Source: Megalobrama amblycephala
Lineage: Eukaryota > Chordata > Actinopteri > Cypriniformes > Xenocyprididae
NCBI RefSeq assembly: GCF_018812025.1
Contig: NC_063049.1
Coordinates: 34,344,447-34,408,446 of the forward strand
Direction of reading: 5' to 3'
Length of the DNA stretch: 64,000 nucleotides
Positions 1 to 13,800 of the stretch are shown in pieces (position 1 is the stretch's first letter; the number at the start of each line of letters is the position of its first letter). Under the pieces are notes generated by a model. It did not search any database. It was not told the origin of the DNA and was given only the letters and a program-made list of their open reading frames with translations. The position numbers were made by a program, and so were the translations under genes.

Positions 1-178
1 CAATTCTACCTGATTCTGTGGGACATCCTGTTTTAAAGCTTTAAAACATCAAATCCTTTGAAAGGTCTGAAAAGCAGCCCGTTTAAATTTTGAACTGGTA
101 AAGACATTGTTCAGCCAGAGTCACTGCTGCGTGCTCTGCTTGGTTTCCTGGCCTTGGATTTTGACATGTGCATCCCAG

Positions 179-333
179 AGGTTTGGAGTTAGACTGCCAT
201 GAAAGACAGTCCTTCTCGTGGAAAGAATGGATCTCTCTCAGTGGAACACGTATTAAACTGGCCCTGGGGTCAGCGGGAGCTGTGACCTCTGTGACCTGTT
301 TGACTCATGCATGCTACCAGAAGGAAGTGTCAG
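179..333 (+). other. Weak candidate exon
   Basis: An acceptor-like GTGCATCCCAG ends at 178 and a good donor, GTGTCAG|GTAATG, starts at 334. The 155 nt between are GC-richer than the flanks and show no repeat. A 67-residue frame (168-371) crosses both sites but resembles nothing I recognise. Listed because it shares strand with the other exon candidates. Confidence 0.22.
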
Positions 334-737
334 GTAATGGCCCTCCCGTTTCCTGTCTCCTGAGACTGTAAATAATTGGAGCTCAGTTAATGATGGTTTC
401 ACTTCTATAGAAAGAAGTGTCCGTCAGAGTGAATTGAGAGGTGGGACTCTCATGAGGTATATAAACGCAGGTTATTAACGACCAAAGATATAAAAATTGC
501 TTCAGACCAAAGCACCACACAGGTAATTAGCAGTAACGCTATTGTGAATTTTTAATGGCCGCGTCATGCTGTGCGGTTGCACAGGAACCATAGACAAAAA
601 TTACATTGGTTTCAATGGCTTTCGATGTAAATATCAAGGGATGACCTTATAGCAGGTACATTAAAATTTGTTTTCATACTGTATGTAGTAGACATAGGGT
701 TGTGCAAAATTTAGAAGAGAAGAATTCATTTTGATCC

Positions 738-2122
<1,385 letters not shown>

Positions 2123-3178
2123 TTGTATAAAAATAAGTGGAAATACTCCATTTTAATTCTACTTCCTTTAATTCAAATTTGTATCACAGTTATGCAAATT
2201 CAACTTAGTTAAAATTCAGAAGACATTTTCAATGCAATTCTGAATGGCGCACCACTCAGTTAGGCTGATATGCCCTTTCCCTAAGATTCAGGCAGTTCTC
2301 AAAGCACTGTGGACTGTGAAATCGAACCAGATTTAATATACAGGATTTGTGTAATAGCAATGGCTGCTACAGTATATTTATCTATCCTTGGAGAGGCAAA
2401 GCATCAAAGCGAGTCATCTGAGGGACATTCGGAGCCCAGGAGAAACTACTGCCGGCGGTTTTTGTTTCCATCCGCTCTCTTGAAGGTCTTCCTAATGCTG
2501 TTATTTGTTGCCATGGAGACTGACTCTCTCAGCGTTGCCCTGGTAACCGTTCTGGTTGCCAACCACCCACTGCTTGGAGCAGAGCAGAGTCTTTGCACAA
2601 CCCGCTTTGCTCAGTATTTAGGAAAGGGTTAGTCAGCAGCTTAGCTGGCCAAAACAAACACCCCAACATGTCTGTTTGTGAAAAAGGGATGAGATCTCAA
2701 CATCTTACTATTTCGCTTGAATATTATTGGTTTAATTTGAGGACAGATCTCATTACTCCTCATTGCTCGTCGTCTCAGCATTTAGTTATTGGCATGCTGG
2801 AAGGCTTCGCATTGTTCTGCAGTCACTTATTTCTCCAAAGACAGCACTTTTTAATGAATAGCCTAAGTGAAATTAAATGAGGATGGCTGTAGGCAGGTGA
2901 TGAATTTGTGGTTTAGCGGCTTGTGCTGCTGTGTAAATGATATCCCATCTGGGTCTGAAGAGAAGATGCGGTAAGCACAGGCCGCCTGTGGAGAGCAGCA
3001 CCAACTGCATGGATGGGAGGAAGTCATGTGTAATTTGGATGGTTATGTATACATCCTGTGCCTTGTTTTAGCTGTCGGGAAGCTGCTGTCAGTGCTCCGT
3101 TCGCAGATGAGGTGCAGACCCACTCTGTCCTCTCATGTAAAAGGACATGAACTTCATAGCAGGGCGTCCGTTAAATGA

Positions 3179-3203
3179 ATAGTTCACCCAAAAATTCTGT
3201 GTT
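3179..3203 (+). repeat. End fragment of the TAGTTCACCC palindromic MITE
   Basis: AATAGTTCACCCAAAAATTC matches the left end of the TTAA elements described at 27398, 29802 and 63022. Only about 25 bp remain. Confidence 0.5.
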
Positions 3204-4982
3204 CGTACATACACAGACTGCATCAAATTTGGCAACAAATTCATTTGGTTCCTGACATATTTAATCTAGTCATTATATATACATGCATTGTTCAATGTTT
3301 TGAAGTGATTGTGTCACTTTAGAATGGTGTGGATTAATTTCTCACTAACTTTATCAACCGTCTAAACATATTGACAATATGCTATATTGTCACTTTATTT
3401 AAATTGACTTTTGTTGTATGGACATAAACGGCAGAAACATATATTTTGTGTTTTCCCCAGAAGAAAGCCAAGTTTGCAAACTTTTCCTTTATGTTTTAGA
3501 TAGCTACTCACCAAAGCAGCATTTAGTCCTGATAGTGTCACCTCGCTGAGTAATTCATAATGTGAGATGTGTTTGAGGAATGTTTTGACATATGCTAATG
3601 ATCTCAGAAGATGAAGCATCATTGGCTGCCTGCTTGTTAGTGAGAGGAGACATCATTAGCTTGGCAGGCTGTAATTGCTTGACTTGTTTATGCTGTAGCT
3701 TATAAAAAGCTGTGAAATATCCGTCTACTCTTTAATGTCACACGCCCAACACCACTATGGCTTTGGGCTTTTTCCCATCCCCTCCTATTGGCCCGGTTAA
3801 CGCTCAGAGGTTCAAAGTCCCTGGTTCGGCAGTGCTTGCAGAAGCAGAGCCTCATCATCACAGCAATGTGGTAATGTTTAGATTCTTTCTACGAGCAAAT
3901 GCGGTTCAATACCCCTGTGAATGGTCTGGAATCAAGAGAAGCACAATTGGAGAGAAGTTTTGAGGTTGCGTGAGAGTGAAGTGATTCATTCTGGCAGACA
4001 GAAACCCCCTCCTACGAGTCCGTCAGAATCTCTTTCACGCGCTTGTTTATGCGAGTGCAGTATTTACAGTATGCTTCATTAATCTGATTGTTTGTCAGAA
4101 TCCGTCATTTATGTCCATTAATTAGCTCTTAAACAAATAATTCAGACATGGATCATTGCTAATGAAGGTACTTGTGGATCTAAAGTATTAGGTTCCCCTG
4201 GGAGGCTCCTGTAGCATCCAAAGTATTCTTACTGGTTGTAAATGATGCTCGTGATTGCTCTTTCTGGCGTCTGAATTAGAAGAATATTACATTGAAATTA
4301 TATTCATATAAACAATACATTCAAGAATCATCAATGACCATCTAAACACAGCTAATGAGAAGCTCCAAAAACTCAATAACTTGACCTTTGGGTTCTCAGC
4401 CATCATGAAAACCCCTCACTACACCATGTTGCATCCTAGTTTAATCTATTTACCTTTATGTTAATGCAGTAGCTTAGGTTGCAGACTCTTTTGGTAGACT
4501 TTTTCTTAAATGATCTCTTATTGAAGTACTTTACTGTTAAAAGTTGATACTAAATACAGTAAAAGCAGTAATATTATGAAATAGTATTACAATTTAAACC
4601 AAACCCTAACTCTAACCGTAACTCAATAGTAAGTACATGTAGTTAATTAATATTACTCAGTACTCAGTAAGTACAATGTAACTACGTCACCTTAAAAATA
4701 AAGTGTAACCATAATATTTTAAAATGTAATTTATTACTGTGATGACAAAACTGAGCCTTTAGGGGAGACACTACAGGCAAAAACACTGTTTTTTCAGGCA
4801 CTTGTAAATTTTGAAATTTTGCACTTTTTGGCTTTTCATAAAGTGTTTTTTCAGACTGGTGGAAAGAAAAGATCCAAAATACACTTTTAAGTGTATATAT
4901 TATTTTTTTCTGGCTGTTGATAGTATTTTCTGATTTATGGAGTGATAAAAAGAGATATCCAAAATTCCCTCTGTAAAAACCT

Positions 4983-5882
4983 TTAAAGGTGCCCTAGATT
5001 ATGTTTTTAAAAGATCTAAGGTGTCCCCTGAATGTGTCTGTGAAGTTTCAGCTCAAAATACCCCATAGATTTTTTCTTTATTAATTTTTTTAACTGCCTA
5101 TTTTGGGGCATCATTATAAACGCGCCGATTTTATGCTGCGGCCCCTTTAAATCCCGTGCTCTCTGCCCACAGAGCTCGCGCTTGCCTTAAACAGTGCCTT
5201 AACAAAGTTTACACAGCTAATATAACCCTCAAAATGGATCTTTACAAAGTGTTCGTCATGCATGCGGCATGCATGCGTCGGATTATGTGAGTATTGTATA
5301 CTGTTATATTGTTTACTTCTGATTTTGAATGAGTTTGATAGTGCTCCGTGGCTAACGGGTAATGCTACACTGTTGGAGAGATTTATAAAGAATGAAGTTG
5401 TTTATGCATTATACAGACTGCAAGTGTTTAAAAATGAAAATAGCGACGGCTCTTGTCTCCGTGAATACAGTAATAACCGATGGTAACTTTAACCACATTT
5501 AACAGTACATTAGCAACATGCTAACGAAACATTTAGAAAGACAGTTTACAAATATCACTAAAAATATCATGTTATCATGGATCATGACAGTTATTATCGC
5601 TCCATCTGCCATTTTTCGCTATTGTTCTTGCTTGCTTACCTAGTCTGATGATTTGGTTATGCACATCCAGACGTTAATACTGGCTGCCCTTGTCTAATGC
5701 CTTTTATAATGTTGGAAACGTGGGCTGGCATGTGCAAATATTGGGGGCGTACACCCCGACTGTTACGTAACAGTCGGTGTTATGTTGAGATTCGCCTGTT
5801 CTTCGGAGGTCTTTTAAACAAATGAGATTTATATAAGAAGGAGGAAACAATGGAGTTTGAGAGTTCGAGGGCACCTTTAAAT
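4983..5882. mobile_element. TTAA-type MITE, AAAGGTGCCCTAGA family, copy 1
   Basis: Ends TTTAAAGGTGCCCTAG and GGGCACCTTTAAA are inverted repeats with TTAA at both borders. The 900-bp body matches a second copy at 47722-48694 in the opposite orientation. No protein is encoded. It carries a palindrome centred on GTTACGTAAC (see regulatory entry). Confidence 0.8.
5756..5777. promoter_or_regulatory. 22-bp palindrome with D-box GTTACGTAAC
   Basis: A perfect inverted repeat whose centre matches the PAR-bZIP/E4BP4 consensus RTTAYGTAAY. In zebrafish such D-boxes take part in light- and clock-responsive transcription. The same palindrome is present in the second copy of this MITE. Activity here is inference. 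Confidence 0.4.
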
Positions 5883-6142
5883 TTAATATGTCAAAAAAAT
5901 TAAACGAGAACTGTGAACCTGACGTCATCCAATATTCTGATTTTTGTTCTAGAAATGTATGCAAATTAGCGCATATTTATTTAGATAACGCCTCATTTGC
6001 ATATTTAAACATTACATTTTAGAAAACTTATAATACAAAAGATGTTTGCAATTTTTAATGTAATCAATCACCTGGGGTAGTATGGTGATATCTATTAGTT
6101 AATTTTTTACCCTATTCACCTAGGGTGTCTCGCCTTAAGTAT

Positions 6143-6380
6143 CACATGATCATTTCCAAAATCATTCTAAAATGCTGATTTTATTATCAATGTTGAAAAC
6201 AGTTGTGCTGCTTAATATTTTTGTGAAAAAGTAATTTTTTCAGGATAGAAAGAAAGTTATGGAAAGTTCAAAAGAATAGCATTTATTTGAAACAAAATGT
6301 TTTGAAACATAAATGTATTTACTATTACTTTTGTCAATTTAATGCATTCTTGCAGAATAAAAGTATCAATTTCTTTAAAG
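6143..6380 (-). repeat. Dispersed AT-rich repeat, family A, partial
   Basis: Contains ATGATC...AATCATTCTAAAATG, AAAACAGTTGTGCTGCTTAA and TTTAATGCATTCTTGCAGAA. These are the complement of the family seen at 42645-42935 and 51665-52090 (GGGGTCAGTAAG...GAATGATTTCTGAAGGATCA). Family unnamed here. Confidence 0.6.
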
Positions 6381-6926
6381 TAGTAAACTTTTGAACTAGA
6401 GTGTATATTCTGTCATTTTCAATTGAAGACATTTTATCTTTTTATCTTTATCCATTTTTTCCCATGCCTTCTATTATTTAGCTGCTGTAACACCTGAATT
6501 TTTCTGAGAAGGCTATAATGAATGAAACAATCACTTAAGAGGAGTCAGCAGTAGACCATTACATTGTTGTAACTGATATCATCTGTTTTCATGACCTCTC
6601 CAGATCTACAGCTGGAGTCTATGACTTCCTCTGTCAGGAGTGAGCTATGGCTAGTGAAATCCCCTCTCCCCGGATATGTTTCTGGGGCTGTTACGATAAT
6701 GATCTCATGGGGCTTTTTTTTTTTTCTTTTTTGGGCATGTGAAAGTGGGGATGATTTACAATTGGGGAGGAATACTTAAACACATTCACAGACTGCTGAT
6801 CAGTGTTTTTCGCTGGTCTATCCCATGGAACCATTACAGCTGGTCCGCTCTCATGTAACGTAATGATTTTGTTCCTGAGATGGTGGTATGTGAACACAAT
6901 AGTCTATAGCTGATTACTGTTGCCGT

Positions 6927-7120
6927 CACTCTTAAAAATAAAGGTTCTTCATGGAAATAAAGTTTTCATGAAGAACCTTTAATGTCCATTGAACTTTTCC
7001 ATTGCACACAATGTTCTTTAGATTATTCAGATGTTCAGACTAGAAAAAAATGGTCCTGTAAAAGATCTGTTCACTAAAAGGTTATGTGGAGAACCCTAAA
7101 TGGGTTCTTCTATGGCATAA
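6927..7120 (+). repeat. Dispersed repeat, family B (AAGGTTCTTC...GAACC)
   Basis: Begins CACTCTTAAAAATAAAGGTTC and ends TGGGTTCTTCTATGGCA. Related copies lie at 9421-9587 and, inverted, 53055-53255. Non-coding. Confidence 0.6.
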
Positions 7121-7598
7121 ATGTGAAAACCGCCTTTTGTAAGAGTAGATCAGCAGATACGTGATTAAATTTACTCTTGACAGAAGGCTATGAGGGATAG
7201 ACAGAGAATAATAAATATATAATAAAATAATAAAAATAAAAACAGGTAAAAAGAGTGCAATCTTCTTTTTGTTTTATTTTACCCAGCAGAAGGACACCAT
7301 CAAGTTGAACTTTAACCTTTGCTTCTTTAAAAACGCCCCACCCTGTCATTGTGCTGGACTGCCATCTTAAATAATTCTGTCCTCAATGTCGCTCTTCCTT
7401 TCTTCTTGTTCCTCTTTCAGTCACGTCTTTCTAAATCCACCCCCTCTCTTGTAATTCTTTCACAGCCTCCTTCTCATTCTCGGTGGGGGAGTCCATATGT
7501 GAGGAGGATATGAGAGGAGCTGGGGGTGGAAGCCCATTTAGTAGAGAAGCACGGCTGTTTACGAGAGGAAAACAGACCCTGCTGAAAGGACCCTTGTC

Positions 7599-7601
<3 letters not shown>

Positions 7602-7637
<36 letters not shown>
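7602..7637 (+). repeat. (TG)n microsatellite
   Basis: About 18 uninterrupted TG units. Confidence 0.97.
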
Positions 7638-7638
<1 letters not shown>

Positions 7639-7684
7639 ACATGGCAGTTAAACCATTGCAGATAATTTGCAATATACTCCAAAC

Positions 7685-8099
7685 TAGTGTTGGGGATTGT
7701 AATGCATTATAATATTGATTTACTACTGTACCTAGAAAAGAAAGAAAGAAAAAATCCTAATTGCGTTACTTAGTTACTTTTTATGGAAAGTAGTGTTACA
7801 TTACTTTTGTGTTACGTTTTCTCATCTGGGCAGGGCTGTTTGTTTAAAAAAAAAAAAAAAAAAGCACACAATGCACAACGCTTTTGCACCTTACTCCTAA
7901 TTTCTCTCAACATGGGGACAGGAGAGGTGTCAGTCAACAAATAGGAAAACAAAGTAACTTGCATGACTTATTTGAAAAAGTAACTCCGATATTTTGTTGT
8001 AAATTTAAAAGTAATGCATTAGTTTACTAGTTACTTTAAAAAAGTAATCTGATTACATAACTCACATTACTTGTAATGCGATAACACTGCTCCTAACAC
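7685..8099. mobile_element. hAT-like non-autonomous element (GTGTTGGGG...TAACAC termini)
   Basis: Left end TAGTGTTGGGGATTGTAATG; right end has ACTTGTAATGCGATAACACT then CCTAACAC. Repeated AAGTAACT/TAGTTACTTT motifs fill the arms. This is a common fish non-autonomous family; it contains an internal poly-A. Confidence 0.55.
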
Positions 8100-8396
8100 G
8101 CATAAATGAAATGCTGTAGTGAAAATCATTTTACAGCAATTAAACACTGTGATTTGGCCATCTGGTGTCCAGTCTCTGTATTTTCTTTTGGATAGAAGCT
8201 GGGGGGTTTGGGATGGATGCTGGGTCAGGGTCACATTTCCTGCTTTGTGACTGAGGGTCCTTCAGTACAAAACTTACATCATATAAATAAAAAAGCCCAA
8301 ATGTTTCTCCCAAAAAAACAGGGATGATAATTTCCTGTTGTTACATGGTAGCTGGATTCTAGCTGGTCCAAGCTGGTCATTAGGTGGCCTGCACTC

Positions 8397-9063
8397 TTAA
8401 AGGGTTAGTTCACCCAAAAATGAAAATTCTGTCATTTATTACTCACCCTCATGCCGTTCCACACCCGTAAGACCTTCATTCATCTTCGGAACACAAATGA
8501 AGATATTTTTGATGAAATCCGATGGCTCCATGAGGCCTCCATAGGGAGCAATGACACTTCCTCTCTCAAGATCCATAAAGGTACTAAAAACATATTTAAA
8601 TCAGTTCATGTGAGTACAGTGGTTCAATATTAATATTATAAAGCGACGAGAATATTTTTGGTGCGCCAAAAAAAACAAAATAACGACTTATATAGTGATG
8701 GCCGATTTCAAAACACTGCTTCAGGAAGCATCGGAGCACAAATGAATCAGTGTGTCGAATCTGCTGTTCGGAGCGCCAAAGTCACGTGATTTCAGCCGTT
8801 GGCAGTTTGACACGCGATCTGAATCATGATTCGATACACTGATTCATTTTTGCTCCGATGCTTCATGAAGCAGTGTTTTGAAATCGGCCATCACTAAATA
8901 AGTCGTTATTTTGTCTTTTTTTTTTTGGCACACCAAAAATATTCTTGTCGCTTTATAATATTAATATTGAACTCACATGAACTGATTTAAATATGTTTTT
9001 AGTACCTTTATGGATCTTGAGAGAGGAAATGTCATTGCTGTCTATGCAGGCCTCACTGAGCCA
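8397..9063. mobile_element. Large fold-back TTAA element, right end truncated
   Basis: Starts TTAAAGGGTTAGTTCACCC at 8397. Left arm 8533-8790 and right arm 8820-9060 are near-complementary (for example TGCTTCAGGAAGCATCGG against TCCGATGCTTCATGAAGC). The arms meet around a CpG-rich centre with GTCACGTGAT. The right terminal GGGTGAACTAACCCTTTAA is missing. Confidence 0.75.
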
Positions 9064-9234
9064 ACAGAGCTCTTTGGAATGTAAAACAAATGTATCTGTC
9101 ATTGATATGAGATCTAAATAGTGACCTTGTTATGGAGGATGATCCGATATTCTTTTAATTTTATTATTAACTTGTTTTAACTTCACTCAAATAGCGCACT
9201 TTGCCAGATACAGAGAAACTGGCAGCAAGGCAAC

Positions 9235-9587
9235 AGACAAGTGACCAGTCCTGAGTGGCGATTTCACTACACGCATTCTACCAGCACAGTTCAGCACGGT
9301 TGGCTAACCAGGTTGAGAACGGTTTGTAATTGTGCCGTACCACGCTCAAGTGGAAATATAACCAGAACCGTTACGTACCGTTCTTAGATCCATTTGGCCC
9401 GACAGTGAAATAGCGACTTATGGTTCCATAAAGGATCTCTATCATCCATGGAACGTTTCCATTGTACAAAATGTTCTTTATAGTGTAAAAAGGTTCTTCA
9501 GATTATTAAAATATTCTTTACACTTTACACAAGAACTGTTTACTAAAAGTTTCTTTGGGGAAACCAGAATTGTTCTTCTATGGCAGT
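9235..9587. repeat. Fragments of dispersed elements, including repeat B copy 2
   Basis: 9235-9420 has GTGCCGTACCACGCTCAAGT and CGTTACGTACCGTTC, akin to the GCTTTTCCACTGC-type elements. From 9421 the family B repeat follows (GGTTCCATAAAGGATCTC ... TTGTTCTTCTATGGCA). Confidence 0.45.
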
Positions 9588-9730
9588 GGTTCTTCTGCTG
9601 CTGTTCAACTCCAGGAAACACACAGCGGTTGTACGTTAGTAAATGAATCTGCGGAATTTGAATTTGAACGAATCAGTAGAGTCAATGATTCAATGACCCA
9701 TTCATAAATACAGCCACTTGCTTCGTTACT

Positions 9731-9755
9731 GAATGAATGAATGAATGAATGAATG
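9731..9755 (+). repeat. (GAAT)n microsatellite
   Basis: Six GAAT units within a GAATGA-rich region. Confidence 0.9.
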
Positions 9756-9759
9756 ACTC

Positions 9760-12700
9760 GATGACTCACTCATTAAGGCAGTGACTTAATGCCACCTACT
9801 GGTGGTTTTAGTTTAATATTTAAAAGTATCACTTTGTTTTTACCATCATTGCATATTTCTCTATTGAACATTTTTTATTTCAAATATTATTTATTGTATA
9901 AAGGTATTTAAAAAGGTAAAAAAATGCATTCAAATATTGTCCCTTAATGGAAAAGGAGTTACTCTAGTCTAAGTGGAAGAGAAGGGGTATGCAGAAGGAT
10001 GTTTAATGCCTCAGGGGGTCCACCACTCTAAAAAGTTTGGGAACCACTGCTGTGTGGAATCACTGTGAAAACACCCTTTAGAACGTTTATTTTAAAGAAT
10101 GAAGGGTGGCCATTGACTGATTCAAGCTGGTAGACCATCTTATACCGGTAATATACCAGCTGATCAGATAGTTTTTTGTAAATAATGTCCATCTTGAACT
10201 ATTTTATGACCATCTCAGACCAGAAATCATATACCCTACCATGTTCCAGCTACCAGTATAAGATGGATTTTCCAACAGGGAACAATCTTAAATGTGCAGT
10301 TTACGCTGCTATTTCCAGCCAGGCTGTGAACTTACAATTTTCCCATCAAGTAAAAGGGCGAGATTATTCTCAATCTGACGCCTGGGAATGTCCTCGTTGT
10401 GAAGCACTGGCAATCTGGTGAGTTGAAAAGACAAGTTTTGTTTGCAAACAGTAAGTGCGAAAGATGACTCAAGTAAATATTGCAGTGCCATTAGACTGCT
10501 AAGTGCTGGGAGGACACGTTCATTATGGATGCGGTTTGCAGAGTTGAAGGACATTGCCTGTGTTGTGTCTTTGAAGTATTCCAGGCTCCTCAAGAGGAGA
10601 GGACAGATCTTTTCACGTCTCTGAATGAATGTGAATGGGAGCAAAAAAAAGTGAGAAAAATGTGGAAGAGAAATCACACAGGAAAGAGTCTGACAACAGG
10701 TCAACCAGAACATAGAGCTGATCAATCTACAGCTGTAAGCCAAGCGCTTTGTTTACTTTTCTCTTTATACTCTTTTTCTCACACACACTCTCAAATGTAT
10801 CCTAAAAGAAGTCTGTGTAACTTGAGAAAAACTTTGTTACAAAACCTAGTGAGCTGCCTACCTAGGCCGCATTTTAAGGCATCATGTAAAAGCTGTTCCA
10901 AAAATGTGGCAACAACATTATGCTTGCGTTGCAAAGTTTTGTCTTATTTTCCAGTTGGAATATCTAAAAATCCTAAGATGAATTTATTTGAGAAGCAACA
11001 CACCATATGTTGCTTTGCTGGCAGATTCTTTCACTTGGTTTGAGTATGAACAAGAAATGATTGAAAGAATCTGCCATTGCAGTAAGACAAAATACACTTA
11101 CTATATTTGTATTTGTACTGTATTGTATAAACTAGTCTTATTTTCTTATGGAGTGTTGCTTCTCAAGTAAATTTCAAGATTTTTTTTTAGATATTTTTAC
11201 TGGAAATCAAGTCAAAAAAGATATTTAAATTTTAGTTTTTACAAATTCTAAAGATCGTTATGAAATTAAGTTGATTCAGGTCTGTTCATTAAAAAAATAT
11301 TCGTTTCCCTTGTTTTAACTGTAGTGGTGCGCTACAACTGACAGCAAACTACAATATATTTCATATAAAAGTAGTTAAGTCTGATTAAAAATTGAGTATT
11401 TCACCCAATATTTGTGAGGTGTTTTTATTGTTAGCTTAGCAACATGCTAATGTCAAACCCTGTTGTGCCTCTCTTGAGGAATAGCAATATTTTATGTAGT
11501 GAATGTGATGTACTGTATTTAAAGTTTTCCAAATAAGTCACTTATGAGGTTCCTTTTTAGTTAAGATGATGTCTTAGAAGATAGCTACCCATTTAGACAC
11601 TAGACAGCAAGGCAGCTCACTAGGTTTTGGAACATAGCTAATGTCTCATTTTACTTTGAACAGCTCTCAAAGCCAAAATGGAGCTTTTTGGTTATATACT
11701 GAAGTTATTGTGTGGGTGTAGGAGTGGGATCTCTTTGTGGAGCCAATCAAAGGGAATGTCCTGTTATGTTAGTTGTTGTGTGCAGTTGTAGGCCGGGCCA
11801 ACTGGGCAGTGCTGCCGGCCGCACCCCAGAGTTCAGTGATGTGGGCAGGGTGAACGCTGCACTGACCACAGAGGCCATAACGGGGCTTGGCACTTTTTCC
11901 ATTCTGCTCAAACGCCTTGCAAGCAGCTAATGGCCTCAGGAGAAAACCTCCCTGCTGAAAAACATAGCTGAAAATGTTCTAAGCTAGTTAGCTGGTCTTG
12001 ACCAAGCTGAGATACCAGGTTAAATGAGCGAAGACAAGCATGTATGGTACCATTCAGTATGGTAATTTCAGTGACTAGCTTCATCATACATGCTGTTTCC
12101 ACACATTACATCTATATTAAGGCAATATTCTTTTATCCTCATGTCTGCTCTTTTTGTCATCATGAAAATCCGTATTGGTAGCTGTGTGTTTTGGAACACG
12201 GTAGTTGGTTTCTCATTGATCTAAGGTGGTAATTAACTGTTAGACTATCTTAGACCAGCAACAAACCAGCTCAAAATGGCCAACCTGTTTTTTCAAACAT
12301 GGTAGCTAGCTAGTTTTGTTCCAAAACACAGTTGCCCAATTTATTTTCCAAATAATTTCCAATTTATTGCACAATTGATTTTCCAACAGGATTCCCTTTC
12401 TCTCTTTCAAAAATTGCCCCTCTCTGCAGTCTCCCGCCCCCATATGTATAAGTCTCTGCACTGAATCTGCCCATGGGATGAGTATTTCACTTGAGAGGAA
12501 TTTCCTGTGCTCTTCACAAAGCAGAACGGAGGCAGATAATAAAAGGCTGAGATGGAGAGAAAGTGAGAAAGAGAGGAAATAGGAACTTGGAGCTTCTTTT
12601 GACGCCTTAGCTTGGCTGACTAATTTACTCCAGCTAGATCTTCTCTTCCTTCTCTATGTCTTTCTCATAGAAAAGTGTAAGATCATATTCATACTGTATG

Positions 12701-12890
12701 TGCTTGTGCAGGTTTATTGCTGAAGCCTGTTGACCTTTGACCTGCCAGGTCTCCACCGGTCATTTTTGGTTCTGTTTGCTCTCATACCCACTCACAGCAC
12801 TGCAGTGTTCTTACATCACTGACTCTGTGTGTCTCACTCAAATTGTAGTGCATTCCTATATTTGCTTCTGAGGCATTTATTTGCTTATGT
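9760..12890. other. Intronic sequence with minor repeats
   Basis: No convincing gene. Clusters of a CCAGCT/AGCTGGT motif repeat (10120-10290, 11960-12015, 12235-12315) are present. At 10930-11225 there is a fold-back repeat around TTTGAGAAGCAACACA and TGTTGCTTCTCAAGTAA. The 144-codon minus-strand frame at 10309-10743 has no domain I recognise. Confidence 0.5.
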
Positions 12891-12894
12891 ATTC

Positions 12895-12990
12895 TAGTGG
12901 GTAACAAATTGAGCTGGTAATCAAAAGGTAGTAGGTTCAAACCTTGCCACATTTGCACCCTTGTTCATGGCACTTAGAGTGGAAGAGGTT
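12895..12990 (+). repeat. tRNA-derived SINE fragment (possible)
   Basis: TAGTGGGTAACAAATTGAGC then AGGTTCAAACCTTGCC resemble a tRNA-type A region and a B-box (GGTTCRANNCC) at suitable spacing. No tail was identified. Confidence 0.3.
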
Positions 12991-13084
12991 GGTCCCGTTC
13001 TTCGTGATCCCATGTTTCAAACTTTAGTTAGTGTGTAATGTTGTTGTTAGAGTATAAATAAAATCTGTAAAATTTTAAAGCTCA

Positions 13085-13800
13085 AAGTTCAATGCCAAGC
13101 GAGATATTTTATTTAACAGAAGTCGCCTACATCGAACGGCCAGTTTGGACTACATCCCTCTACTTCCTTCTTTAATGACGTCACTAAAACAGTTTTTTGA
13201 CTAACCTCTGCCCACAGGAATACACAAAAAAAGGGGACGTGGTCTTGTTGCGCTCCCACGGAGAAGAGCAAGAGTTGCGTTTGTAGAGTGTGTTTGTCGC
13301 CATGTCGTCGAAACGCTGTTATTTTCATCCCACAGTCCAATCACCTTTGTTTGGCCTTCCCAGGGACGCTGTACTTAGAGATCAATGGTTACAATTTATG
13401 TTTAACTTGGATCCCGAAAATTATAATCCACATGTAAAACTATGTGCAGCACATTTTGCTGAGGACAGCTTCCTCAATCTCAATCAGTTTAATGCCGGAT
13501 TCACACAAAGATTATTCTTGAAAGATGGAGCAGAAGCTGCTGTCGAATCACAACACAGGAACCGCTGGACCAATCAGAACTCGTTACGTATTTCTGAAGG
13601 AGGGACTTCATAGAACAAGGAAGTCATCAGCCCGTTTTTATGACAGTGGAAACAGCGGTATACAGATAAGTAAATTATGTGAAAAATACTGTGTTTTTTT
13701 ACACGCGAAACATGAACACATGTTATATTGCACACTATAAACACAATCAAAGCTTCAAAAAAACACGAAAAACGGGACCTTTTACACTTCCGCAGGGTTA
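13085..13800 (+). mobile_element. Transposon remnant carrying a THAP-like open frame
   Basis: CpG-rich sequence with a cAMP-responsive-like TGACGTCA (near 13177) lies upstream of a short THAP-like frame, with no introns and AT-rich flanks. Clear terminal repeats were not found, so the limits are approximate. The similarity in plan to the 39.4 kb element suggests another THAP-type transposon family. Confidence 0.45.
13290..13613 (+). CDS. THAP-like domain protein fragment, transposon-derived
   Basis: A 107-residue frame. The ATG at 13302 (GTCGCCATGTCG, fair Kozak context) begins MSSKRCYFHPTVQSPLFGLP and matches a THAP start better than the upstream ATG at 13290. Residues after that give the pattern of a C2CH THAP finger: RCYF near the start, LFGLPRDAVLRDQWLQFMF as the core, then VKLCAAHFAEDSFLN with the C-x-x-H pair. 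The second N-terminal Cys of the usual C-x(2-4)-C is not evident, so zinc binding may be incomplete. The frame ends soon after the domain, with no DDE catalytic region. It may be a domesticated or residual DNA-binding peptide, or simply an old transposon fragment not yet interrupted. Confidence 0.5.
   Translation: MFVAMSSKRCYFHPTVQSPLFGLPRDAVLRDQWLQFMFNLDPENYNPHVKLCAAHFAEDSFLNLNQFNAGFTQRLFLKDGAEAAVESQHRNRWTNQNSLRISEGGTS

Noticed and set aside
5262..5486. 74-codon frame MRHACVGLCEYC
   Set aside because: Internal to the AAAGGTGCCC MITE, not evidently kept in the second copy.
10309..10743. 144-codon minus-strand frame
   Set aside because: No domain, no splice or promoter context, overlapped by equally long plus-strand frames.
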